Positions 1-6,509 of a DNA stretch of 6,547 bases are shown here, piece by piece; the first letter of the stretch is position 1, and the number at the start of each line of letters is the position of its first letter. The notes under the pieces were generated by a model. That model was not told the DNA's origin. It made no database searches and saw nothing but the letters and a program-made list of their open reading frames with translations. This DNA is from Nitrospirae bacterium CG2_30_53_67 (GTDB taxonomy: Bacteria; CG2-30-53-67), in assembly GCA_001873285.1 (NCBI GenBank), contig MNYV01000061.1, forward strand, positions 1-6,547, written 5' to 3'. Position numbers and translations under genes: made by a program.

Positions 1-10
1 CATTGTCCGG

Positions 11-33
11 TCCCCCGATCCAGTCGGGGAATG
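11..33. repeat. REP-like extragenic palindrome at the left edge
   Basis: CCCCGA at 13-18 and TCGGGG at 24-29 form a perfect 6-bp inverted repeat around a 5-base loop, followed by AATGACG. The arrangement of a C-run/G-run stem followed by GGAATGACG resembles, from memory, a short dispersed palindrome common between genes in many proteobacterial and Desulfobacterota genomes. Only one copy is present, so repeat status is inferred. It has no T-tract on the plus strand, so it is not a classical intrinsic terminator. It could be the end of a longer element cut off by the window edge. Confidence 0.45.
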
Positions 34-139
34 ACGCTCTTAGAGAAATATTTACCCATAAATTTGTCGCAGACCCGGCTTTTTTTGTCTATTGTACAAA
101 TCACATAAAAAGCATTAGAATTCCTATGGGAGGATCAGA

Positions 140-616
140 ATGAGCGGCCAAGACCTAAGAGTCGTCAAGATTCGCGTACGTATGAACGTCTCCGGCAAAC
201 GCATTATCGGTTATGTAGATCTCCCTGCGGCTTATGATCGGACTTCGGATATGTTGAGCGGTCCGGATTTATTTATTCTCGTCCGGCCGGAAAAGAATTT
301 AGCGGCGGTCAAGGCAGACAGTTTTCATATTATCCAGAAGGAGGCCATCAGTTACGTTGAGGCCCTGGAAGAGCCGAAATATTCAGAGACCGCTCTTTTG
401 CAGGGGCGTTTTCAGCCGGTCATTGCGGAACTCAAAGAGCCGACTGCCCATATCAAAGCAGAAATCTTCGTTCCCCAGGGGTCCAGCGTGCTGAGCGTGT
501 TAAACGATAATCGAAGTTTTATCAACCTGTGCAAGGTCCGTTTCGAGAACTCCGTTGAGCAATATCACTATCTCGGTGTCGGGAAAAAACAAATCATCCT
601 GCTGAAGGCGCAGTAG
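140..616 (+). CDS. Hypothetical protein, 158 aa, probable duplicated small beta-rich domain
   Basis: I do not firmly recognise this protein. The ATG has a strong Shine-Dalgarno site, GGGAGG at 128-133, six bases upstream, which fixes the start. There is no signal peptide, membrane segment or cysteine pair motif, so it is probably cytoplasmic and soluble. The two halves look alike. Residues ~9-70 read charged strand, G-x-I-x-G-Y-V-D-L-P, then R-T-S-D-M-L, then a hydrophobic F-I-L-V strand and a closing I-S-Y strand. Residues ~102-157 read I-x-A-E-I-F-V-P, then L-S-V-L-N, then F-I-N-L and a closing I-I-L-L strand. This suggests a tandem duplication of a small beta domain. It could belong to a DUF family such as DUF6812, but I hold that name weakly. 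The gene stands alone and converges on the ABC-F gene 38 bases away. Being a real gene is likely; its function is unknown. Confidence 0.8.
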   Translation: MSGQDLRVVKIRVRMNVSGKRIIGYVDLPAAYDRTSDMLSGPDLFILVRPEKNLAAVKADSFHIIQKEAISYVEALEEPKYSETALLQGRFQPVIAELKEPTAHIKAEIFVPQGSSVLSVLNDNRSFINLCKVRFENSVEQYHYLGVGKKQIILLKAQ

Positions 617-654
617 GAACAGCGGGTCAGCGAAATCTCTCTCTAACCGGACTC

Positions 655-2526
655 TTATATTCTGTCCGATTGCAGCGGTTCTTTCAGCTTTTCTTCAAAG
701 GTTCTGCCTTTGTTTTCGTATTCCACGGTCAGCTCCTCAAATTCGCTGAACAGAGCTTCGATCTTTTTCCTGGATTCAAAAATGGACTTGGAACGCTTTC
801 TTATGGAGTCACCATCCTGGTTCTGTGAGGCCTCAAGAAGGAATTGAGTCTCCTGGTCAAGGCTCTTTTCCAATTCCATGATGGCGCTTTCGACCGCAGC
901 AATTTTTTTTTCAAGCGTTCCCAGGATCCTTGACCTTTCAGAAAGGATTTCAGCGCGGATACGTCGGATATCTTTTCTGTTCGCCGCTTTATTTTTCAGC
1001 GGATTCCTCTCGACATCAGGGACGGGAGCATTCTCGTTTTTCCACCCGAGTCTGCCCAGAAAGTCCTGATAGGCGCCTTCAAACATCTTCACCTGGTTGT
1101 CGTCAAAAACGATCAGTCTCTTGGCCATGGCCCGGAGAATCATTTCGCTGTGTGTGACGATCATGACCGCTCCATCGAAGGCGTCTATAGCCTCAATCAG
1201 GGAATCAACGGATTCCATGTCAAGATGGTTGGTGGGCTCGTCGAGCAGCAGGAGGTTGGCTGGGCTGACGATCAGTTTCCCAAGAAGAACCCTGCTTCTT
1301 TCACCGCCGGAGAGAACCTCGATTTTCTTTAATGCCTTGTCCCCGTCAAACATCATGGCGCCGCAGATGCTGCGGGCCGCCTTTCGATTTTGATCCGGAC
1401 GGGCATCAAGGATTTCCTGCTCAACGGTCTTATTCAGATCCAGACGGTTGATGTTGGTCTGGCCGAAATAGGCGATCTTTAAGTCCGGATGCCGTCGAAG
1501 CGTCCCGGTTGACGGTGAAAGTTCGCCTGCAAGAAGATTCAATAACGTGGTTTTCCCTTTTCCGTTTTTACCGATGATGCCGATCCTGTCGTTTTTTCCC
1601 ACCGAAAAATTTAATTTGTCGATCAGAAAAGGACCTTCGAGATTAAACGAAAAGGAGAGGTCCTCGGCTTTTAAAAGACATTTGCCCGCAAGGGGGGAGG
1701 CATTAAATTCGAAGTCCAGGGTTTTGATCTTCGATAATTTTTCAAGTTTTTCCTTTTTAAGAAGCGACTTGACCCTCGACTGGACCGCCCTGGCCTTGGT
1801 TGCCTGGGCCCTGAATCGGTTGATGAATTGCTCCGTTTCCTTGCGTTTCTTCTCATCGTTTATCCGGGTCTTCTCAAAGACCTCTTCTTCCTGGAGGACC
1901 TGTTGATAAAACTTAAGGGTTGAGCCTGAAACTTTTCTGATTTTGCAGCGGTGGATCCCCATGGTATGGGTGATGACGCTGTCCATGAAGGCCCGGTCAT
2001 GGGTAATCAACATCAGCTCATTTTTCCACGAAAGTAAAAAACGGTTCAACCATCGAGATGAAACGATATCCAGATAGTTGGTCGGCTCGTCGAGAAGAAG
2101 GAGGTTGGGTTCAGAGATCAGCACCTTGGCAAGATTCAATCGGACCTGAAATCCGCCTGAGAGCTCATGGGGATGGCGGCCGAGATCTTTTGCGGAAAAA
2201 CCAAGTCCATGGAGAACGGTCTTCACCCTGTATGTCTCATCCCTGCCGTCCTCGGTCGGCTTGAGGCTCGTGCAGCCCTCTTTTAGAATGGTATCCTGTG
2301 TAAAATGGATGTGCTGGGAAAGATGGGCAATAGAATAATCATTCGGAATACGAATGATCCCTCCATCCGGATGCTCTTCCCCAAGGAGCATTTTGAACAG
2401 GGTTGTTTTTCCGTGACCGTTTCTGCCGACCAGGCCGATGCGCTCCCCTGAATTGATGGAGAAACTGACCTTGTCGAAAAGAACCTGTTGCCCATACGCC
2501 TTGACGATATCACTGACTTGAATCAT
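655..2526 (-). CDS. ABC-F family ATPase (ribosome-associated translation factor)
   Basis: A cytoplasmic protein with two ABC ATPase domains in tandem and no membrane domain, the hallmark of the ABC-F family (EttA, Uup, YheS and relatives), which binds near the ribosomal E site and helps relieve stalled or non-productive states. Counting from the Met at 2526 (623 aa): Walker A GRNGHGKTT at 34-42, signature LSGGFQ at 122-127, Walker B LLLLDEPTNYLD at 142-153, switch His 176. The second domain has Walker A GKNGKGKTT at 319-327, LSGGE at 405-409 and LLLLDEPTNHLD at 425-436. Both catalytic Glu residues are present. The linker at ~213-264 carries the charged helical pair with FINRFRAQATKARAVQSRVK, typical of the P-site tRNA interaction motif. 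The C-terminus (~510-623) is highly charged and probably coiled coil, as in Uup/YheS-type members. The frame stays open up to an ATG at 2628, but the extra 34 residues do not look like ABC-F sequence and begin right behind a terminator. MIQVSDIVKAYG is the usual family start and has AAGGA four bases upstream. The subfamily is not resolved, and antibiotic protection is not implied. Confidence 0.93.
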   Translation of the reverse strand: MIQVSDIVKAYGQQVLFDKVSFSINSGERIGLVGRNGHGKTTLFKMLLGEEHPDGGIIRIPNDYSIAHLSQHIHFTQDTILKEGCTSLKPTEDGRDETYRVKTVLHGLGFSAKDLGRHPHELSGGFQVRLNLAKVLISEPNLLLLDEPTNYLDIVSSRWLNRFLLSWKNELMLITHDRAFMDSVITHTMGIHRCKIRKVSGSTLKFYQQVLQEEEVFEKTRINDEKKRKETEQFINRFRAQATKARAVQSRVKSLLKKEKLEKLSKIKTLDFEFNASPLAGKCLLKAEDLSFSFNLEGPFLIDKLNFSVGKNDRIGIIGKNGKGKTTLLNLLAGELSPSTGTLRRHPDLKIAYFGQTNINRLDLNKTVEQEILDARPDQNRKAARSICGAMMFDGDKALKKIEVLSGGERSRVLLGKLIVSPANLLLLDEPTNHLDMESVDSLIEAIDAFDGAVMIVTHSEMILRAMAKRLIVFDDNQVKMFEGAYQDFLGRLGWKNENAPVPDVERNPLKNKAANRKDIRRIRAEILSERSRILGTLEKKIAAVESAIMELEKSLDQETQFLLEASQNQDGDSIRKRSKSIFESRKKIEALFSEFEELTVEYENKGRTFEEKLKEPLQSDRI

Positions 2527-2628
2527 GCCTTCCTTAACGACGGACCGTGCTGTCTTGAGGTCTGTTTTAAATTTGAAATGGGCTATGGGTAGAAACCCGG
2601 CAGTTTGCTCAAGGAAGTTCGATGGCAT

Positions 2629-2662
2629 AAAAAAACTCCATGGCCAGCCATGGAGCTTTTTT
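2629..2662. terminator. Bidirectional intrinsic terminator after the cold-shock gene
   Basis: CTCCATGGC at 2636-2644 and GCCATGGAG at 2647-2655 form a perfect 9-bp stem with a two-base centre, so a small loop opens by losing the innermost pairs. Read on the minus strand, it is followed by seven T (2635-2629). Read on the plus strand it is followed by C and six T (2657-2662). On the minus strand it lies about 30 bases after the cold-shock stop codon and should end that transcript. On the plus strand it could stop transcription entering the cold-shock gene antisense. It also separates that gene from the ABC-F gene, which then depends on readthrough or its own promoter. Confidence 0.9.
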
Positions 2663-2684
2663 ACCCTATCGGTATGATTTTTTG

Positions 2685-2885
2685 TTACAGTTTAACAACA
2701 TTAGCGGCCTGGGGGCCTTTCGGCCCTTCAACGACCTCAAAACTGACCCGATCCCCTTCGTTCAGGGTTTTAAAGCCATCGCCTGTTATCGCCGAAAAGT
2801 GAACAAAAACATCCGGACCACTGTCCTGTTCGATAAAGCCGAACCCCTTCCCTCCATTGAACCACTTAACCGTTCCTTCTGCCAT
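2685..2885 (-). CDS. CspA-family cold-shock protein (RNA chaperone)
   Basis: A 66-residue single cold-shock domain, close to the ~66-70 aa usual for the family. It binds single-stranded RNA and DNA and melts RNA secondary structure; in many bacteria such proteins support translation after a temperature drop or in stationary phase. Both nucleic-acid-binding motifs are visible: RNP1 as K-G-F-G-F-I at 13-18 and RNP2 as V-F-V-H-F at 26-30. The conserved V-K-W-F-N entry (6-10) and the closing G-P-x-A-x-N-V segment are also present. The start is supported by AAGGAG, about seven bases upstream of the ATG. It is followed by a strong hairpin terminator and is divergent from typA. Cold induction cannot be read from sequence alone, because many csp paralogues are constitutive, so no paralogue letter is assigned. 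Confidence 0.97.
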   Translation of the reverse strand: MAEGTVKWFNGGKGFGFIEQDSGPDVFVHFSAITGDGFKTLNEGDRVSFEVVEGPKGPQAANVVKL

Positions 2886-2965
2886 GTTTTTTCTCCTTTG
2901 TTCCTCGGTAGAACCGATATTTTTAAATGTACAGAATCTGACACCTGCCGTAAAGCAACTGTACG

Positions 2966-2994
2966 AACATAGATTACAACAAAATCAATCGCAA
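2966..2994 (-). promoter_or_regulatory. Candidate sigma-70-type promoter for the cold-shock gene
   Basis: On the minus strand TTGCGA (2994-2989) and TATGTT (2971-2966) are separated by 17 bases, each matching the -35 and -10 consensus at 4 of 6 positions. Transcription would begin near 2959, giving an mRNA leader of roughly 70-75 bases. The surrounding DNA is AT-rich and other hexamers are possible, so this is only the best of several weak candidates. Confidence 0.35.
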
Positions 2995-3038
2995 AAACAA
3001 GCAATAAATTTCATTTAATTGTTAGGAATTTAAAAAGG

Positions 3039-3060
3039 AATGTGTTAAAATAAACACATT
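3039..3060. promoter_or_regulatory. Perfect AT-rich dyad, possible operator between divergent genes
   Basis: AATGTGTT (3039-3046) and AACACATT (3053-3060) form a perfect 8-bp inverted repeat around a 6-base AT spacer, a size and symmetry typical of a dimeric regulator site. It lies in the divergent region between the cold-shock gene and typA. A possible plus-strand -10 box, TTTAAT, lies at 3060-3065 with no recognisable -35, so a bound protein there would overlap the promoter of the typA leader. For the cold-shock promoter candidate it would lie roughly 80-100 bases upstream of the start. It has no adjoining T-tract and the stem is AT-rich, so a terminator is unlikely. The cognate regulator is unknown. 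Confidence 0.45.
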
Positions 3061-3081
3061 TTAATTCGAGGTTTAAAGGAC

Positions 3082-3266
3082 GGCTTTTTTGACCCCTGTT
3101 GCCATGACTTCACTTCTTGAGGCATCATCCTATCAAGATCCCCCTGCCGCTGGTTAGTTGATCGAATCAAGGGAGAAGGAAGAGGTTCCGTCTCGTTTCC
3201 CGAGAACCGGAGGGATCTTAAAGGTGGTGGTCCGTTGCAGAAGCCGGTGTATTCTTTAAAAAAGCC
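3082..3266 (+). ncRNA. Predicted rod-like structured RNA in the typA leader
   Basis: About 185 bases between the dyad and typA can fold into one nested rod, by hand pairing. The closing stem is 3082-3092 with 3256-3266 (11 bp, one G-U). Next come 3113-3117 with 3239-3243 (5 bp), 3123-3129 with 3223-3229 (7 bp, two G-U), 3135-3142 with 3212-3219 (8 bp, perfect), and 3150-3155 with 3205-3210 (6 bp, one G-U). The apical hairpin is 3173-3181 with 3186-3194 (8 pairs, one A-G mismatch, GAGG loop). A small hairpin, TTGAT/ATCAA (3158-3170), sits in the largest internal loop. The G-U pairs would become A-C mismatches on the other strand, so the plus strand is the likely transcript. It could be an mRNA leader element controlling typA or a separate small RNA. 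Size and rod shape recall 6S RNA, but I cannot match its central bubble or conserved sequence. No 3' U-tract follows, which favours a leader. Confidence 0.4.
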
Positions 3267-3301
3267 CCCAATGATGGGCATTAACCCGACCTGAGGATAA
3301 C

Positions 3302-5110
3302 ATGACGAAACGTAAGGATTTAAGAAACATTGCGATCATTGCCCATGTGGACCACGGCAAGACAACCCTCGTGGACTGGATGTTGAGACAGGCCGGAATC
3401 TTTCGGGCCAATGAACAAGTCCAGGAGCGTATCATGGACAATATCGACCTGGAGCGGGAACGCGGGATTACGATCATGGCAAAAAATGCCGCGGTTGAAT
3501 ACCAAGGGGTAAAGATCAATATTGTCGATACCCCGGGCCATGCGGATTTCGGAGGCGAGGTGGAAAGAACCCTGAAGATGGTGGACGGGGTGCTTCTTCT
3601 GGTGGACGCCTCGGAAGGCCCCCTCCCCCAGACAAGGTTTGTGCTTAAAAAAGCGCTTGAACTCAAATTGCCGCCCATTCTGGTCATCAACAAGATTGAC
3701 AGGCCCGATGCGAGGATTAAGGAAGTATTGAATGAGGTCTATGATCTGTTTATCGACCTGGACGCAACAGAAGAACAGCTTGAGTTCCCCGTCGTTTATA
3801 CAAACGCCAAAAAAGGGATTGCAAAATATCACCTTGAAGATGAATCCGAAGACCTAAGGCCTCTTCTCGATCTGATCTTGAAGACCATCCCGGAGCCCGA
3901 AGGCGATGGAGACGGGATCTTACAGCTCCTCGTTACCAATATCGGCTACAACGACTATGTGGGAAGACTGGCCATCGGAAGGATTTTTTCAGGGACCTTG
4001 AACGTCGGGGACATGGTCGCCGTGGTGAATCATAATGGTGAAGAAATCAAAACAAAGATTACATCAATTCATGCCTTCCAGGGGATCGAGCGCCAGGAGG
4101 TCCAAGAGGCCTCGATCGGCGACATCGTCGCCCTTTCCGGGATTGAAGGAATCAATATCGGCGATACCATTACAGACGCTGAAAAGCCCAAGCCCCTCCC
4201 AAGGATCATCGTGGATGAGCCGACCATATCCATGGTCTTTTCCGTGAACACGTCCCCTCTTGCAGGAAAGGAGGGCAAATATGTCACGTCAAGACACATC
4301 AGGGATAGGCTTGAGAAGGAACTCCTCTACAATGTTTCCATCAGAGTGGACTTTGAGAATACAGACGCATTCAAGGTCATGGGACGCGGCGAATTGCAGC
4401 TCGCCATTCTGATAGAGATGATCAGACGAGAGGGGTATGAGCTTTCCGTATCCATGCCGGAAACCATCACCAAGGAAATCAACGGCGTCCTGCATGAGCC
4501 CATGGAACTCCTGGTCGTGGATGTGCCTGAAGAATACGTCGGTGTCATCACACAGCAGGCCGGGATGAGAAAAGGCAGGATGTTGAAGATGCAGAATAAC
4601 GGGCACGGCAGGGTCAGGGTCGAATTCAAGATCCCGTCCCGTGGACTGATCGGTTTCCGTTCACAGTTCCTGACAGACACGAGGGGCACCGGCCTTTTAA
4701 ATCACCTCTTTGACGGCTATGAACCATGGCACGGGCCCATCATCAAAAGAAAGACGGGCGCCCTCGTCGCGGACAGGTCCGGACGGACAACCACCTACGC
4801 CCTCTTCCATTTGCAGCCGAGGGGAACGCTTTTTATCAAGGAAAACACGCAGGTTTATGAAGGGATGATTATTGGTGAGAATTCCAGGGACAAAGATATT
4901 GATGTCAATGCCACAAAAGAAAAGAAGCTGACCAACATGCGTGCCGCGGGTGCGGATGAAGCGCTTCAGTTGATCCCTCCAAGGATTTTAAGCCTTGAGC
5001 AGGCCATCGAATTTATCAAGGAAGATGAACTTGTGGATATCACGCCCCTTTCCCTGCGGCTGAGAAAGAAGATCCTGGACGTTCATAAACGGCCGAAAGC
5101 CAAGGGGTGA
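3302..5110 (+). CDS. typA: Translational GTPase TypA/BipA
   Basis: A ribosome-binding GTPase of the EF-G/LepA class. In E. coli it supports 50S subunit assembly and growth at low temperature, and it is tied to stress and virulence traits in several bacteria. The 602 aa length fits the family (about 607 in E. coli). GTPase motifs are intact: G1 AHVDHGKT at 14-21, switch I E-R-E-R-G-I-T at ~51-57, G3 DTPGH at 76-80 with catalytic His80, and G4 NKID at 130-133. EF-G-like beta-barrel domain II follows at ~205-300 ([13 protein letters not shown]), then domain III ([20 protein letters not shown]), domain V, and the BipA-specific C-terminal domain with [19 protein letters not shown] around 445-465. 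The C-terminal domain and length separate it from LepA and EF-G. The start has GAGG about six bases upstream. The gene appears monocistronic: it is divergent from the cold-shock gene and convergent with the foldase gene. Its 5' region is long and possibly structured, which makes leader-based control plausible. Confidence 0.98.
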   Translation: MTKRKDLRNIAIIAHVDHGKTTLVDWMLRQAGIFRANEQVQERIMDNIDLERERGITIMAKNAAVEYQGVKINIVDTPGHADFGGEVERTLKMVDGVLLLVDASEGPLPQTRFVLKKALELKLPPILVINKIDRPDARIKEVLNEVYDLFIDLDATEEQLEFPVVYTNAKKGIAKYHLEDESEDLRPLLDLILKTIPEPEGDGDGILQLLVTNIGYNDYVGRLAIGRIFSGTLNVGDMVAVVNHNGEEIKTKITSIHAFQGIERQEVQEASIGDIVALSGIEGINIGDTITDAEKPKPLPRIIVDEPTISMVFSVNTSPLAGKEGKYVTSRHIRDRLEKELLYNVSIRVDFENTDAFKVMGRGELQLAILIEMIRREGYELSVSMPETITKEINGVLHEPMELLVVDVPEEYVGVITQQAGMRKGRMLKMQNNGHGRVRVEFKIPSRGLIGFRSQFLTDTRGTGLLNHLFDGYEPWHGPIIKRKTGALVADRSGRTTTYALFHLQPRGTLFIKENTQVYEGMIIGENSRDKDIDVNATKEKKLTNMRAAGADEALQLIPPRILSLEQAIEFIKEDELVDITPLSLRLRKKILDVHKRPKAKG

Positions 5111-5361
5111 GAAAGATCAAATTCTTTCGGTGTGCCGGAGGGGCACGCCTCAATCTCGATCGGAGATGAGACCGCCTTACGACCTGTCTGCCGTGCCGGC
5201 ACAGGCAGTCCCTCTCGGTACGTCACCAGATTTACGAACAGAACCGCTTCGCGGCCCTATTTACGATAAGGACGGTTTGATTGAAAAGTACATCCGTGCA
5301 GGGATATTTTCCCTTGCAAAGGACTTGAAAATTTGCCAGCCAGCCGAAACAATCCCACGCC
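5111..5361. other. Convergent intergenic region with several small palindromes
   Basis: This 251-base gap between the 3' ends of typA and the foldase gene holds no credible gene. It carries a series of short inverted repeats. GTGCC/GGCAC is at 5132-5146. ATCTC/GAGAT at 5153-5167 can extend through an outer CTC/GAG with one bulged A. CTGCC plus the perfect palindrome GTGCCGGCAC plus A plus GGCAG spans 5188-5208. CCGC/GCGG is at 5244-5254, and GCA-GGGA with TCCC-T-TGC is at 5298-5317. The sequence TTACGA occurs three times (5177, 5232, 5261). None is followed by a clear T-tract, so no intrinsic terminator can be assigned to either gene. The GC-rich palindromes at 5132-5208 look like extragenic repeat material, but only a genome-wide comparison could tell. 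Confidence 0.5.
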
Positions 5362-6411
5362 TTATTTTAATAAAACCTCGATCTTGGCCGACTTTTTCAG
5401 AGTATCAACATACTCTAAAAGCTTTGATTGAACGGCCGAGTTCTCCAGGAACTTGGCAACCTTGTCCTTGACTTCGTCGTAGGGGGTCATCTGCTCGGGT
5501 TTTTTATCTTCGCTTTTGATAATATGGTAACCAAAGGACGTCTTCACCACGTCGCTGATTTCACCGGGCTTCAGGGCAAAAGCAGCCTTGGCAAATTCCG
5601 GAACCATCTCTTCCGTGCTGAAATACCCAAGTTCCCCGCTGTTTTGTGCGGCCGTCGGATCTTCGGAATTCTCCTTGGCCAGTTTTGCGAAATCCTCGCC
5701 TTTCTTTGCGCGTTTTAGCAGCTCTTTGATCTTCTTCTGGGCTTTTGCATCATCCTCTTTTGTGGCATCCTTGGCGACTTTGATCAGGATGTGGCTGGCC
5801 TTGACCGATTCCTTCTGCATGAACTTGTCCTTATTGGCCGCATCATTATAGAAGGCTTTGATATCCTGCTCGGAGACCGAAACATTCTTCTTGATCTGCT
5901 CGACCTGATCATTCACCACCTTCTGGATCCGGATTCCCTTTTCGATATCTTTACGAAGGTCTTTTTCGGTCATGTTGTGCTCTTTGAGAGCGGCCTGAAA
6001 GTCTTCTTCCTTGGGTAGATTGGCCCTGAGTTTTTTGTATTCCTCATCCACCTGCTGATCCAGATCCTTGATCTTCAGCTTCTTCCCTTCCTGGGAAAGG
6101 AGTTCCGTGGTGATCAGGTCCTGCAATACCTTAAGACGGAAATCTTTCATTTTGTCTTCTGATGAGACCATGGCGCCCATCTGAGGATTTTGTGCGAGAA
6201 CCTGGTTGATGTTTTTTGTGAGTTCAGATTCCTTGATGGCGGCATCATTGACTTTGGCGACAACGGCGTTCTCGGTTTTTGCTTTTTCCTGCTGTTGGGC
6301 GCCATCGGCTTTTTTAACCGGATCATCAGCCCATAGAGATGACGGGGCAAGGAAGATGCCGGCCAGAAGGAATAAATAGACCATGATTTTCATTTGATGT
6401 TGGGTTTTCAA
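5362..6411 (-). CDS. Secreted parvulin-type peptidyl-prolyl isomerase (SurA/PpiC-like chaperone)
   Basis: A periplasmic foldase that would isomerise proline peptide bonds and chaperone exported proteins. The 349 aa begin with a signal peptide: short positive start, hydrophobic core V-Y-L-F-L-L-A-G-I-F-L-A at ~11-22, and probable cleavage after Ala28 (SLWA/DD). There is no lipobox cysteine. A Q/K-rich linker follows, then a SurA-N-like helical region (~49-180) opening with AVVAKVNDAAIKESEL. A single parvulin domain spans ~202-302, with ASHILIKV (205-212), SGELGYF (258-264), the M-V-P-E-F segment (269-273) and FGYHIIK (293-299). A charged helix closes the C-terminus, as in SurA-like proteins that swap N- and C-terminal helices. 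With one parvulin domain it is nearer to PrsA/PpiC-type foldases than to E. coli SurA, which has two. The start is TTG at 6411, with AAGGAG eight bases upstream. The in-frame ATG at 6393 has no Shine-Dalgarno site and would shorten the signal peptide's start. Confidence 0.93.
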   Translation of the reverse strand: MKTQHQMKIMVYLFLLAGIFLAPSSLWADDPVKKADGAQQQEKAKTENAVVAKVNDAAIKESELTKNINQVLAQNPQMGAMVSSEDKMKDFRLKVLQDLITTELLSQEGKKLKIKDLDQQVDEEYKKLRANLPKEEDFQAALKEHNMTEKDLRKDIEKGIRIQKVVNDQVEQIKKNVSVSEQDIKAFYNDAANKDKFMQKESVKASHILIKVAKDATKEDDAKAQKKIKELLKRAKKGEDFAKLAKENSEDPTAAQNSGELGYFSTEEMVPEFAKAAFALKPGEISDVVKTSFGYHIIKSEDKKPEQMTPYDEVKDKVAKFLENSAVQSKLLEYVDTLKKSAKIEVLLK

Positions 6412-6419
6412 GGGGGAGT

Positions 6420-6425
6420 CTCCTT
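6420..6425 (-). promoter_or_regulatory. Shine-Dalgarno site that fixes the TTG start of the foldase gene
   Basis: On the minus strand AAGGAG lies eight bases before TTG at 6411-6409, within normal spacing. The nearest in-frame ATG (6393-6391) is preceded by AACCCAACATCAA, which has no anti-16S match. This supports initiation at the rarer TTG codon, which usually lowers translation efficiency. Confidence 0.75.
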
Positions 6426-6480
6426 ATGAAAAAATGAGTATAAAAAACAAGAGAAATCACCTATGGATTCATAACGTTCG

Positions 6481-6509
6481 ATATTAACAGGGTAAATGAG
6501 AGACGTCAA
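6481..6509 (-). promoter_or_regulatory. Sigma-70-type promoter of the foldase gene
   Basis: On the minus strand TTGACG (6509-6504, 5 of 6 to consensus) and TAATAT (6486-6481, 4 of 6) are exactly 17 bases apart. An A/T-rich tract at 6510-6520 lies directly upstream of the -35 and could serve as an UP element. The start point would be near 6474, giving a leader of about 60 bases. This is the best promoter in the window. The remaining sequence to 6547 shows no gene. Confidence 0.65.

Noticed and set aside
91-101. TTGTACAA palindrome upstream of the first gene as an operator
   Set aside because: An 8-bp palindrome is common by chance in AT-rich leader DNA, and no well-spaced promoter could be placed beside it.
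648-668. CGGAC/GTCCG inverted repeat between the first two convergent genes as a terminator
   Set aside because: A 5-bp stem with an 11-base loop and no T-tract on either side; too weak to call.
2527-2628. Extension of the ABC-F protein to the ATG at 2628
   Set aside because: The 34 added residues lack ABC-F similarity, the start abuts the terminator T-run and its GGAG is buried in the hairpin. The internal ATG gives the canonical family N-terminus with its own AAGGA.
2640-2972. 110-residue plus-strand frame over the cold-shock gene
   Set aside because: It is the antisense shadow of a confidently identified cold-shock gene and begins inside the terminator.
3258-3279. Minus-strand GCCC/GGGC hairpin followed by six T, resembling a terminator
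   Set aside because: The stem is only 4 bp and no minus-strand gene lies upstream to terminate. The A-run is also explained by the closing stem of the predicted leader RNA. It could still act on antisense transcripts.
3045-3281. 78-residue minus-strand frame opposite the typA leader
   Set aside because: No recognisable domain, low-complexity basic composition, and it lies across the plus-strand structured region.
3256-3832. Long minus-strand frames (145 and 170 residues) over the start of typA
   Set aside because: They are antisense to the conserved GTPase domain and their translations show no domain pattern.
5130-5471. 113-residue plus-strand frame after typA
   Set aside because: It runs into the antisense of the foldase gene, has no good Shine-Dalgarno site and its translation has no domain character. 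The sequence is better explained by intergenic palindromes.
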